A DNA stretch of 33,564 bases from Oppiella nova (Eukaryota; Arthropoda; Arachnida; Sarcoptiformes; Oppiidae): NCBI GenBank assembly GCA_905397405.1, contig CAJPVJ010000185.1, forward strand, positions 1-33,564, written 5' to 3'. The translations under genes were made by a program, and so were the position numbers. Positions 22,244 to 32,588 of this stretch are shown here, piece after piece (positions within the stretch are counted from its first letter, which is position 1; each line of letters begins with the position of its first letter). The notes under the pieces are model-generated. The model worked only from the letters and a program-made list of their open reading frames with translations. It was not told the origin of the DNA and did no database searches.

Positions 22244-23710
22244 GGAGCCCTCCCGTCGGTTTTGTTTTCAATGCAATTTTCAATACGTTTCTCGAAAAAA
22301 CGTTTTTTATACAGTATTTTGATTTTGTTTCATATGTTTTATATATACAGGTATTCACTGTCTCTTCGATTGTATTGTTATAACAATTTTCTTTAAATCG
22401 TTTCTCTCTTTCTCTATGTATCTCTTCCTCCCTGTCCTCCCTGTGCTCTCTCTCCCTGTCCCTTATTCTTACATATTTCTCGGCTGTTACATACAGTGTA
22501 TATATCTGTAGCGACCTTACAATAGGGGACAGGCATAACAACCGCAATGATTGTATCCGTTTGTTCACCACAATTGAAAATAGCATTTCTCTGTGTCTCT
22601 CCTATTCATCGCAATCCCTGTCCCCTCCGTGAAGATGTTCAGTATGTATATACCTGTGCGGACACACACTTACACAATGATAATCGCGTTTTATTTCTTT
22701 TCATAACAAAGAATATTCAGTAAATAATAGTTTGATTTTTTTGGTCCCATTTCTGTAGTCTGTTTCAATGGCTGTGGTCTCAGGAATCGGGGAACAGGAG
22801 GCCTACAGTGATGTTCATTCAGGTATATAGTAGACCACAGGTCATACCTCCCATGTGTTGTGCTGGATACCTATCCCATTGTGGTGTTCATGACCTGATC
22901 AGCCGATTCATTGATTGTATATAAAAATAATTTATAAGAAAAAATTGAAACACAAATACAAAGCACTGACAGAGACCTTAGAGGGGGAGTGAAAATAAAT
23001 ATCATTTTCTACATGTATTTCATACGACTATAATGTATATAATGATGGATTTATGAACATGAATGGCAACACAAAAAATTAATTGACCCAAAAAAATATT
23101 TCCTAAGGAATGCTAATATAATAATAATATCTATAATAATGGATCGACAGTCAAACACAAACACAACATAAAAACTATTTTCAAAAAATGCTTTTTCTCT
23201 AATACATTGGCATTGATTTTGAATACAAAAATGTTTTCGGAGATAATTGAGAGCACAAGTAGTTTACGAGTAATTGTTTTTCCCTCTCATTCACTCATTC
23301 ATTCATTACTGATGGCTATTGTAAAGCAAAAAGCAATTTTGTGCCGCAAATACTGATCGCTAGGAATATAAATGTCAAAAATGTATTGAGAAATATATAT
23401 CACTCGTCAGTCAAAAGTGGTTTTTAAAACCATATCATAAATATAATGCCGACGCATACCATATGACGGACCCCTAGTTAATTGAATATATGTAGTACAA
23501 TTGCTGTATATCCCTGTCCCCTTCCCCGTCCCTTTCGCTTTTCCTATGTATGGCTTCCCCATTGTCTCACAATTTTATGTTATCTTATTTTCTGCGCTCA
23601 AATGTATTGGTCAGCGAACTCATCAATTTTAGTCGCTGTCCCCTAACCTAACCGTCCGATACATTCGTATACGTCCCACCATTTCCAAGGACTATGACCT
23701 CCAGCTGAGA

Positions 23711-23721
23711 TACCGGCGCTC
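23711..23721 (-). repeat. Dispersed motif variant TACCGGCGCTC
   Basis: Both variable positions differ together (A to G and T to C) from the exact form. Confidence 0.6.
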
Positions 23722-24857
23722 ATTAAGAGGAACCGCACTCTGAATGGGATACCCCTTAGCTATTGAACTGTGGAAAAGCCATAACAGCGCCAGCAATCGA
23801 TTCAATTGAATTGAATTGAGAGCTAAAAACACAGTAAAAATTTGGACAAACATTTCGTTTCATGTGAGGGACTAGTAGTTTATGTGTGTTGAGACAAACC
23901 GGGCTACAGATTTTCTGGTTTTTTAGGTTCAAATACATTAAATGCATTGTATGTGCGCTTAGGTATGATTTCTTACGATTAATGAGATTTTCGTTGAGAT
24001 TCTCAAAACCAATTTGTATTGAAATGAATGGAAAGCTTACCTAAAGAATAGACAAAATGATAGAAACATTAGCGAAAATTGAATTATTAATTAAATGTAT
24101 ATAAATTAATATATTTAATATTCTGTATGTTAAATAAAAATATAATTAATTAGCACTCAAAGCAATACGCGATTGAATATGAAACATATTTTATACATTC
24201 AATGAATGTTACATTTTATGAGCCAAAAAACTAAAAAGATAACGCATTTGTCAAACCATTATAAATAATAGTCAACACAAGTAGTATATATAATTTTTAT
24301 ATCTAAAAAACAACAGTTTATGTGAGCAATGAATTTATTATATAAATAAAAGTTTGCGCCGAGAATTAATAGATGAGATTTAAAATTCAAAGCCCACAGA
24401 TATTTTTATTTTATGAACCTTTTTTATTTATACATCTAATATAGTTAATGTTTATTATTATTATTTATAAGTTTTATATATTATATAAGAGTTGAGATGC
24501 GAAACAAATTTCACTCTCAGAAAGTGCTTTATAGCCATACGAGTAGTAAAAACCTTTTGGCAACAAATAAAGCAAAATATATTACATAACAAAACGTATG
24601 GAAATATATAACGAGAATAAAAGTTAATAATAAATTATATGACAAAATACACAATAGAGCTGAGGGTACGGTAGGGTATGGGCAGGTAATATACATACAC
24701 ACGCCTGAAAATCATAGCTAGGCACTCGTAGGTTTGGGCTAGTATTTAGTTTTTATATATTTTGATTTAATATATTGTTTTTAGACACAAACGCCAACCA
24801 TTTAAGTTAGTTAACAGCCCTATGTGTATATCATTTTCTCTCTACTACCTATCCCAT

Positions 24858-24868
24858 GAGCACCGGCC
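24858..24868 (+). repeat. Dispersed motif variant GAGCACCGGCC
   Basis: In the G+C-richer island; AGCACCCGTAG follows at about 24878. Confidence 0.5.
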
Positions 24869-24958
24869 CTATTCGTCAGCACCCGTAGTATATGATCATT
24901 ACGTTATTGTGAGTTTGAATTATTATTATAATCACCGGTCCATCCGTATATACACAGA

Positions 24959-24969
24959 GAGCACTGGTA
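24959..24969 (+). repeat. Dispersed motif, exact GAGCACTGGTA
   Basis: Preceded by AGA, so reads AGAGAGCACTGG. Confidence 0.8.
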
Positions 24970-25044
24970 TCCATAATAGTTATGGTAAGACTGGTTTGTT
25001 TTAGTGATTAGTGGCCATCGCCAGAGCGCACACACAGCCCATAA

Positions 25045-25055
25045 TACCTGTGCTC
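25045..25055 (-). repeat. Dispersed motif variant TACCTGTGCTC
   Basis: Followed by TGAGAGAG. Confidence 0.6.
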
Positions 25056-25276
25056 TGAGAGAGTGGTAACAGGTATACCAGAACCGTATCCCATAAGCCC
25101 TATGGTATGGGTATTGGCATTAAAGTGAGGCAACACAGGGGGTGTGTATAGCCATACCACAGTCTCTGAGACTATGTGTATGTGCTCTCTGGGAAAGACA
25201 TGCCAACGAGAAATCTTAAGGCGGAGGCCATGGCTAATGGCTGACTGACTGGCGATGCACTTGTACGCCAAAGCGA

Positions 25277-25290
25277 GAGCACTGGTAGGG
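25277..25290 (+). repeat. Dispersed motif, GAGCACTGGTAGGG
   Basis: Full consensus, followed by GCGCTC, a half-copy in the opposite orientation. Confidence 0.8.
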
Positions 25291-25340
25291 GCGCTCATGG
25301 TATGGCATTTAATAGTATGGTTTGGGTCGATGGCGTTGAA

Positions 25341-25818
25341 AATGTTTTTATTGAAGTCTCGGAGTCAAGACTTTTGGTGAAAAACACAGTCTTTGGAGTT
25401 AAAGAGAAAGAGAAATATTTTTGAGACAATTATCCGAAAGAAGCAGAAATTTTTGGCCATAAATACAGTGTCTTAACTGGAAATTGAGAAATACTTTACT
25501 ATTTTCGCCCATTTCTCGAGTAATTATTTTTCTCTCAGTTGTGTTTGTTTTGCACTTTATTTTTGACGTTTTATTTATTAAAACTTCAAAACTTTGTTCA
25601 TTTCGTATTCAAAATCAATGTTTTCTCTGTTGTGACATTAGCTTTGAAATACAATTTTTGTTCATTTGTTTTACTAATTATTTTCCAAATTTAGACTTGA
25701 ATTACAATAATGTTTTAAATTGAAATACAATTTTACAATTTATTATGTAGTTTTCGATTTTATAATTAGTTTTGATTATTATACTTTAAAAAAGTCTAAA
25801 CATTTTTACTATCAATAC
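25341..25818. other. Non-coding A+T-rich stretch
   Basis: No motif site and no convincing gene. The 79-codon plus-strand frame at 25484-25723 is Phe/Ile/Asn-rich A+T noise. Confidence 0.5.
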
Positions 25819-25854
25819 GTGAGTGAGTGAGTGAGAGAGAGAGAGAGAGAGAGA
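25819..25854 (+). repeat. (GTGA)n-(GA)n compound microsatellite
   Basis: GTGA units grade into about 20 bp of GA, which is the first tract after a 4.6-kb gap. Confidence 0.93.
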
Positions 25855-26166
25855 TTTAAGATTAAGGACCTAATAATAATTTATATAATATATTGATCTC
25901 TGCGTTCAATTTGGTATTCAATTTTGAGAAATTATCGCCGAATATATAGCCAATAGGGCTAATAAGTAATGCCATATAATAGAAAATACATTATTAAATA
26001 CATTAGTTTAGATATCATATCAATAGGTACTGAGACTAATGAGACTACAAATAGGCTGTGAATGTGCAGCGAATGCCGAGAAATAAAAGCCAAAAAACGA
26101 ATTATTATTATATATATTATTCTCGTTTGTGTTGAGTATTAATAGCCCCTAAAATGTTTAGCCATA

Positions 26167-26190
26167 AGAGAGAGAGAGAGAGAGAGAGAG
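26167..26190 (+). repeat. (GA)n microsatellite
   Basis: 24 bp of GA, 34 bp before a TACCTGTGCTC site. Confidence 0.93.
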
Positions 26191-26223
26191 TGGAGGCACT
26201 GATAACAGCCTTTTCCCTTAAGA

Positions 26224-26234
26224 TACCTGTGCTC
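26224..26234 (-). repeat. Dispersed motif variant TACCTGTGCTC
   Basis: Followed by TCTCTTAC. Confidence 0.6.
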
Positions 26235-26648
26235 TCTCTTACACACTATTATGCTTATGATGGAGAGTGTGGGGAGAGGGGTATAACTGGAAATATTAGA
26301 GGGGGACATACACCTGATGTATGTATACATCATTCACAGCCGCACACAAAATATTATATAAGAAAACACTTTTAAAAATATCTTTTATACGATATTCCGA
26401 TGGTTTGAGTTTCACAAAAACCAAAGTTAGGTTGAGTTTAGGCTTTCCTTTAGCGTTAAGTATTGGGAGGTTTTCCCTCTTTTTCGAGGCATTATATTAT
26501 ATATCATATGTATATCTCGTTAGCAATTCAATGATGAGGTGTATATCATATAATATATACACTGCGAGAATATACTGTTAAGTGTTGTGTATATAAAAGA
26601 TAATAGAAAGTGGAATCAAGTTTTTTCTTTCTCTCTCCTATTCTTGTC

Positions 26649-26677
26649 TACCATTCCCTACCATTCCCTACCACTCC
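26649..26677 (-). repeat. Tandem TACCATTCCC array
   Basis: Two perfect 10-bp TACCATTCCC units (26649-26658, 26659-26668) are followed by a degenerate third, TACCACTCC. This is the only place where this dispersed word is tandem. Confidence 0.85.
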
Positions 26678-26832
26678 ATAGCCATTCATCTCTTATATAC
26701 TGATGATAGCTTGCATTGGGAAACATTACAGTCCAAAAAGCACAGCCAACTTGTCATAAGCCAATTAATTGTACTGATGGCTCATTTAAAATTAAATTAA
26801 CAACAGCTCTCTATCTCCCTTTCCATTCCAGC

Positions 26833-26879
26833 ACCAGTATCAATTAAATACTGGTTTGGTTTAGTGTACTTCAGTACAC
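26833..26879. repeat. Two adjacent perfect stem-loops
   Basis: ACCAGTAT-CAATTAA-ATACTGGT (26833-26855) has an 8-bp stem. GTGTACT-TC-AGTACAC (26864-26879) has a 7-bp stem, with loop TC drawn at full pairing. Another GGTACACC word follows at about 26891. Confidence 0.6.
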
Positions 26880-27283
26880 CATACACCTCGGTACACCTGG
26901 TAATTCATTTAATAAATTGTATTTTTATTTAATTCACTTATCTATTACTCAAATCTTATGTGTGTTTTGCGAGTTTCACACAAACAAAACATAATATAAT
27001 TATTTTGAGCGAAAAATCGCATAAAATATTACCAAAAAATCTTGTGTTTATTTAAACACTGGAAAGTCATATGTAATACAAAACCATCGCTTGTTTTACC
27101 CGTAAATAAATATATTTATAAGAATTTATTGTTTTTATTATTTATTTTTTGTTGTGTTTTTGTGTGCTTTTTGTTGTTTGACTTTTCACTATCTCTTTAG
27201 AGGTAAAGGTATGCATTGATAGCCAACAGCGCCGTTAGCATAATATGGATGAAAGCCAATGATCCGCCCCAACAGACAACGAC

Positions 27284-27333
27284 GAGAGAGAGAGAGAGAG
27301 AGGGAGAGAGAGAGAGAGCGCGAGAGAGAGAGA
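27284..27333 (+). repeat. (GA)n microsatellite with GGG and CGCG interruptions
   Basis: 50 bp of GA broken by AGGGAG and by AGCGCGAG. Confidence 0.95.
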
Positions 27334-27767
27334 ATATAATATATTCCACTTGTCTTACTATCCGTGGTGTGTGTGATGTCGGGGTCGACGGGGCCAACGA
27401 TAGGGATAGGGAGGGAGAGGAGGTCTACCCCTAACCCCGGTGTATGTATATATGTGTTTGTTTATTGATTGGAAGTGCCAATCGATTATGAGCTTTAAAT
27501 AATAAATATTTGTATATAAATCTTGTGTTGTTTTGTTTTAATATTTATGTGTGAATACGATTTGAATGAAATTATAATTCATAAATGTTTGCATAAAAAT
27601 CCATTTCCATAGACAACACACAAAATACATATTCAGTCTGTATATTGAAATGATTTATTTGCTTTTATGCGATAAAAGCCATATTTGATATGTAATGACA
27701 CAAACACACCGTTTAAGTGATAAAAAGCGTAACCATAATGTTATATATTAGGTGAGAGAGCACCGGT

Positions 27768-27778
27768 CGTTTTGGCTT
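27768..27778 (+). repeat. Dispersed motif variant GAGCACCGGTC
   Basis: Last base differs; preceded by GTGAGA. Confidence 0.6.
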
Positions 27779-27921
27779 TGAACTTTGTGTGCACACAGAT
27801 TGCAAGCACCAGGCCAATTATGGTCATAAAGACTTTTCTCGTTTTTGTTGTGTATACAGTATTAGTTGGGATATGCTCTTATCTATAGCCTCTCTCCCTA
27901 ATTGTATAATAATTTGTGTCG

Positions 27922-27949
27922 CAGAGAGAGAGAGAGAGAGAGAGAGAGA
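27922..27949 (+). repeat. (GA)n microsatellite
   Basis: 28 bp of GA. Confidence 0.95.
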
Positions 27950-28713
27950 AAGTCGTGTTATATAAAGTGGGCAAAAGTGAGATATCATTGCCTAAAGTAA
28001 GTGTTAAGTGAACGACAATTTTGAGGGGCAATTGAGGGCCGGAATAGTGTCGACTGAATTCAAAGACACAAATATATGCCTAATATATGGCATACTATGG
28101 CAACCCTGGGATATACGTATGGCTGCGTTATTTAAATGATATTTGTTTGTCTCGATCACTATACCACTCATCTCTCGCAGACGTCTTAAAACAAATTTGC
28201 TCAACATTTGCACTGTTAGCTTAAGAGGGTGTGTGGGGGTCAGGAACGCCATTCAAATCTGAAATGCGATATGTTTTTGTACGGGAAATGCTCGACACAA
28301 ACACAAGTGTTATATAATTGTCGAGTGAATCACTAGAAGTGATAGAAATTGGAGTTTCGTTTAATTTTATTACTTCTCAGTACTATTCAGAGATCATATC
28401 ACTGGTGGTGGATAGGAATGGGAGCATATCTGTGGCACATGTATGTCATATACGCTGTAAAACATCGAGGAATCAATTGCTGGCGAAAAAAGTCGTTTGA
28501 ATTTATGGTGAATATTCTGGACGTCAATCGTACAACTCGTACGCTATATATCACTCATGAGTTAGTGTCTCACTATATGTTTAGGAGATATCGTATATAA
28601 AGTTATACGACTTGGAAAGGGATGGGAAGTGTGATATGATGTGTGAGAGAATATTCAGTTATTTTTGTGTTGTTTGTGTTGTTATTTTATATACTATTTG
28701 TTATTTCCAATTT

Positions 28714-28715
<2 letters not shown>

Positions 28716-28758
<43 letters not shown>
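28716..28758 (+). repeat. (GA)n microsatellite
   Basis: 43 bp of pure GA, followed by CTGGAAGAGAGAATG. Confidence 0.95.
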
Positions 28759-28761
<3 letters not shown>

Positions 28762-29579
28762 GAAGAGAGAATGTGAAAGGAAAGGAATTTTGTTGTAAAA
28801 TATATAATATATAACATAATTATACTTCAGTCCACATAACAAGGACTCGTAGTTAAGGAGTAGTTTTGTGTCTCTCATTCACTATATTCTCATTCATTGA
28901 GCGTAAAGTATGGGCTCTAAGGACTGGTAGGCTATGGAAGAAAGCACTGCCAGCATCAGCAACGACAACATAAACACACACAACGCCAGAGCCAACACAA
29001 AAACTCATGGCTTTGAAACAATTTTAGCTTAAAGTCAGAGCAAAAAAAGTTGAGAGAAATTCTTACGAAAAAACAGAGCCTGAAGTCCAATGGTGTGTAA
29101 GTTATAGTAATATTTATGTATAGATATTGTGGAACCGGGAGGAAAAGGCAAATTACTAAATTGCTCAGTGCACTGGTGGTATTAGTTGTAGTAGTAGTGG
29201 ATGGTGGTGGTGGAAAGGCATATAAAAAACTAGATAATGAGGTGCACACAAAATCTCCAAAACTAAAAGTTTTATTTTTGTTTTGTGTATTATATATAAA
29301 AAGGGAATAATAATAAAAACCTGAACTTCAAAAATAGAGACCACTTTTTTCGGCAAAAGATTTCTCTCTCCTCTCAAAAAACATAATAACACTTAAGTAG
29401 ACGAAAGACATCTTACTTTTCAGACATGTCTTATAGTCTTATAAAAAATATCTTTACATAAGAGAGAGACGAGAGTTAAATAAGTCTCAAGTTTTTAGTG
29501 TATATTCTCCATAACATACTGTTGTTTGCTATGAGATTCAACAAAATTATAAATACAAACCAAATGTCAAAAGTTTTCC

Positions 29580-29583
<4 letters not shown>
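28759..29583. other. Non-coding stretch
   Basis: Contains GGACTGGTAGG at about 28920 and a GGT-rich piece at 29170-29215 (GTAGTAGTGGATGGTGGTGG). No gene seen. Confidence 0.5.

Positions 29584-29612
<29 letters not shown>
29584..29612 (-). repeat. (CT)n microsatellite
   Basis: 29 bp of CT. Confidence 0.95.
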
Positions 29613-29615
<3 letters not shown>

Positions 29616-29955
29616 AAATATATACGGAATATAAATGTATTTTTAAAATTAAAATTAATACAACTTTATTTTAGAGGTCTTACTGTATAATTATAATACT
29701 TATGATTCGCATTCCGTAATCATTTGTAAATATAATAATCTGATTATACATTCACTCTGTGCTGTCGTACAACTCAATGACAAATATATTATAAAATAGT
29801 TTTTTAATTTCAAAAATGACTGAAAACCAGAGAAATGAAGAATCGCTTTCTCATTAAAATAATATAAATTTAATTAATTATTATACAACACACAAAACAC
29901 ACTACAAATTGTCATTACAATAGTATGTGATTATTTCATTTAAGGGACACAAAAG

Positions 29956-29966
29956 TACCGGCGCTC
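29956..29966 (-). repeat. Dispersed motif variant TACCGGCGCTC
   Basis: Same double change as the copy at 23711; followed by TCACTC. Confidence 0.6.
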
Positions 29967-30499
29967 TCACTCATCACTTGTTGCATATTTTGCTGTTTTA
30001 ATAGTATAGCCGCTAATAAATGATTGCGGAAATACACGTGAATATTCTGTGGGTAAAAAAAGTGCTGTCATTTTATGATTAATTCCGTATAATTATTATG
30101 ATTTTCAAGTTTATTATTATTTCTCAGTTTGTTTTTATTTCTGTATAACATATCTTTCATTCATTCAGACGTTATCACATTGTTTCGCCAAAATTAAGAC
30201 AAATTTGATTTTTATTTCTCTCTCTCCCTTCCCATCATAATAGCGATGATATGATATTCACACACATCTCAACTCATCGCATAGTTTTAAGGGGTTTATC
30301 GCTGGTATCCCTAATGGCTTAATGGGCTATACGGCGATGTATTTAAGCGCATATCATATGTTTATCGATGGCATCAATTTTTCTGGTGAAAAACCACTTA
30401 AACATTACGTATGACTGTGGCGTACAATACGTGGGCCGATATGTATGACTAATGAGCGGACAATTATAGGTATTTTATTTCGTACCGACTGCTGTGTGA

Positions 30500-30510
30500 G
30501 AGCACCGATA
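30500..30510 (+). repeat. Dispersed motif variant GAGCACCGATA
   Basis: Single G to A change; followed by CCTGCCC. Confidence 0.55.
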
Positions 30511-30667
30511 CCTGCCCTTTGAGATACCGGAGCCGATGCCTGAGTGTGCAGTAAAGGATTATGTGTTTTGAAGGGTGTAAGCAAAATAGGAAATAAAATA
30601 TATTTTATTAGAAAATAAATATGAAATATATTAATAAATATTAAGGAATTATTGATTTGCTGTCTTC

Positions 30668-30672
<5 letters not shown>

Positions 30673-30715
<43 letters not shown>
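30673..30715 (-). repeat. (CT)n microsatellite
   Basis: 43 bp of pure CT; both strands read through it as artefactual Ser-Leu or Arg-Glu peptides. Confidence 0.95.
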
Positions 30716-30717
<2 letters not shown>

Positions 30718-31042
30718 GTAAATGCAATACCTGTAACCGGGGGTTATATAAGGGAGGGATTGAATGATAAAAACTATATAAGAGAGACAAATGTGTGGTT
30801 TGATTGCCATTTCAGTACACAATCTTTTCTGAAGATATATATCATTAATAATTAACGAATATTTTTCTTTCATATAAAATGATAAGAATATAAAAATTAT
30901 TACTATCCATAGGCTATGAAAAGTGTAGTTAATATTAAATACTAAATCACAAAAAATAGGAGAGACTTGCAGTGGAATTGTATTACTATTTGATTCCCAC
31001 AAATGAACAGTAAATTTGATATATTGTTAGCCCTTTTAAGAG
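30716..31042. other. Non-coding stretch
   Basis: A+T-rich, no motif site and no gene. Confidence 0.5.
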
Positions 31043-31052
31043 GAGCACTGGT

Positions 31053-31055
<3 letters not shown>
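31043..31055 (+). repeat. Dispersed motif, GAGCACTGGTAGG
   Basis: Full 13-base consensus, followed by CA and then a GA tract. Confidence 0.8.

Positions 31056-31056
<1 letters not shown>

Positions 31057-31095
<39 letters not shown>
31057..31095 (+). repeat. (GA)n microsatellite abutting a GAGCACTGGTAGG motif
   Basis: 39 bp of GA starts two bases after the motif at 31043-31055 and ends exactly where direct-duplication copy 1 begins. Confidence 0.95.
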
Positions 31096-31097
<2 letters not shown>

Positions 31098-31184
31098 TTT
31101 TCCACCGAAAAGATTCTTCTCTTCTTTTTTCTCTATCTATCTCTGCGTTAATAAGTCTGAGAGAGAGAGAGAGAGAGAGAGAGA
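31096..31184 (+). repeat. Short direct duplication, copy 1
   Basis: A core of about 63 bp, TATTTTCCACCG through AATAAGTCT, followed by a GA tract (31159-31184). The core is identical to 31435-31497. Faint similarity continues past the GA tract (ACGAGAGATTGAATGAA versus ACGAGAGAGAAATGAA), suggesting the original duplication was longer. Confidence 0.92.
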
Positions 31185-31434
31185 ACACACGAGAGATTGA
31201 ATGAATTGAATGAACATAAAAATATTATTAATATAACAAAAAATATGAGAGACTTTTGATCAAACCTCTCCTCCCTATTTACTACAGACTATTGAATATT
31301 AAGCTCAACGCAAACACAAGTATATATTTTTTTGTCGATAGTATACTCGAGTCGCTCAGTCTTAGAGTACATTATAATCTGAATATTTCTTTACCCCGAG
31401 CTATGAATTTCTCTTTCAATCTTTATTTTGAGAG
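31185..31434. other. Unique DNA between the direct-duplication copies
   Basis: A+T-rich, no gene or motif site. Confidence 0.5.
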
Positions 31435-31521
31435 TATTTTCCACCGAAAAGATTCTTCTCTTCTTTTTTCTCTATCTATCTCTGCGTTAATAAGTCTGAG
31501 AGAGAGAGAGAGAGAGAGAGG
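31435..31521 (+). repeat. Short direct duplication, copy 2
   Basis: Second copy of 31096-31184 at an offset of 339 bp, ending in a GA tract at 31498-31521. It is preceded by GAGAG, the same purine context as copy 1. Confidence 0.92.
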
Positions 31522-32205
31522 ACCCGACGAGAGAGAAATGAATTTATTTTTTATGCCAAAGATTTTATTTCTTATATATTTTTGCTTAAAAGAAAAGCCA
31601 CTCAACGAGTATTGCATTCAATGAGTATATATGACTTCTTATATTACGTGAAAAAGGCATTCAACTAATGGTTTGGCAAGAAATTTGTGTGTTTTTGATG
31701 ATTTCGATGAAAAATATATGCATTTTGTGTATAAATTTCACGACAATTTGGACCCTTAAACGCGATGTACTAATAATATTATTCATTCACATGACGCTTG
31801 AATTCAAATTATTTTTACTCAAAAATATTTTTGCTATCTTAGAAAAAATTATATAACTTTATAACTATATATAATTCATAAACAAATCTAATGATCGATA
31901 GCATAATGACTGAACGAGTATGAAAATGAGTAGGAAAAATATTTTTGGGCTAAAACTGATAGCTTTATCAAGGTATACAATCGGATATGTCATACGAATT
32001 AAAATTTTTAGTTTTCAAAACTCATATTAAGTATGGAAATATATATTTTTGTGTGAAAAATGAATTATTTAAGTGCATTGATATCGCAAGTGCTCACTTA
32101 TATTAATAGACATTATATTAAAGGTATTTATTCACAAAAAATTATTTAAACTCCTAATCAAAACATACACTCCTCTACTACTCTAATCGTAATTCAAGTA
32201 GTGAT

Positions 32206-32218
32206 GAGCACTGGTAGG
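32206..32218 (+). repeat. Dispersed motif, GAGCACTGGTAGG
   Basis: Full 13-base consensus, followed by CGATCATC. Confidence 0.8.
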
Positions 32219-32577
32219 CGATCATCAGTAGACGGACGGTGCGATTAAATGCCATCACAACTAGTGATCATATAATAAATGATCACTTTTTGCAACTGAT
32301 TTTTGTGGGCAAAAAATTTCTTAAATTATATTTCGACTCAATATTGAATGAAAAATATATATTACACTCACATCTATCTATCTCCCTATCACTCACTCAC
32401 TCACACATCTCCACATCCCAGCCCCTCATTTGCACTGTGCAAACATAGTCACACATATCTGTATCCATAAGGAGACGTCACTTAAGTATCTCGTAATGAC
32501 TTTTTTAGCTTTCCCTCTGTATTTGGTGTAGACATCCATTGAAAATATGCGGTTTTGCTTTCTAACTACACATGTGA

Positions 32578-32588
32578 GAGCACCGGGC
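32578..32588 (+). repeat. Dispersed motif variant GAGCACCGGGC
   Basis: Preceded by GTGA; keeps GAGCACCGG only. Confidence 0.5.

Larger units (their letters stand above)
21467..24657. other. Non-coding stretch without GA/CT tracts, rich in C-rich words
   Basis: Holds five CCTGTCC words (22431, 22455, 22527 on the minus strand, 22617, 23513), TACCTGTGCTC (22215-22225), TACCGGCGCTC (23711-23721) and hairpins at 21599-21614, 21839-21858 and 22217-22243. DNA at 23960-24650 is plain A+T-rich. A 125-codon minus frame (22209-22586) contains an Arg-Glu run from short CT-rich DNA and is not accepted. Confidence 0.55.
24658..25340. other. G+C-richer, motif-dense island
   Basis: Base composition rises to near half G+C by eye, strongest at 25008-25330. 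It contains GAGCACCGGCC (24858-24868), GAGCACTGGTA (24959-24969 and 25277-25287), TACCTGTGCTC (25045-25055), TATGGTATGG (25101-25110) and further CATGGTATGG and CCATACC words. A minus-strand frame of 96 codons (25008-25298) spans the island, but it has no recognisable domain and this length is not surprising at raised G+C. A regulatory island is as plausible as an exon. Confidence 0.45.
25855..27283. other. Non-coding stretch with motif words and paired hairpins
   Basis: Holds a GA tract (26167-26190), TACCTGTGCTC (26224-26234), two tandem TACCATTCCC words (26649-26668) and hairpins at 26833-26855 and 26864-26879. Remaining DNA is A+T-rich without a gene. Confidence 0.55.
27334..28715. other. 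Non-coding stretch
   Basis: Holds GAGCACCGGTC (27768-27778) and a GA tract (27922-27949). Open frames of 60-83 codons at 28004-28600 on either strand show no domain. Nothing is accepted as a gene. Confidence 0.5.
29613..30672. other. Non-coding stretch
   Basis: Mostly A+T-rich. TACCGGCGCTC at 29956-29966 and GAGCACCGATA at 30500-30510 are followed by GATACCGGAGCCG near 30522. No gene. Confidence 0.55.

Noticed and set aside
22209-22586. 125-codon minus-strand open frame, the longest present
   Set aside because: Its middle is an Arg-Glu-rich run derived from CT-rich DNA, and the rest is unrecognised.
2944-24045. 15-bp word GAAAGCTTACCTAAA shared by 2944-2958 and 24031-24045, reading like a splice donor on the minus strand
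   Set aside because: Several 15-mers shared by chance are expected in 33 kb of A+T-rich DNA, and no exon ends at either position.
25008-25298. 96-codon minus-strand open frame in the G+C-richer island
   Set aside because: No recognisable domain, signal peptide or splice context; raised G+C lowers stop density. Kept only as something to test under the island finding.
71-27840. Recurrent AAAGTCTT/AAGACTTT words
   Set aside because: About eight are expected from base composition and roughly ten were seen, so there is no real enrichment.
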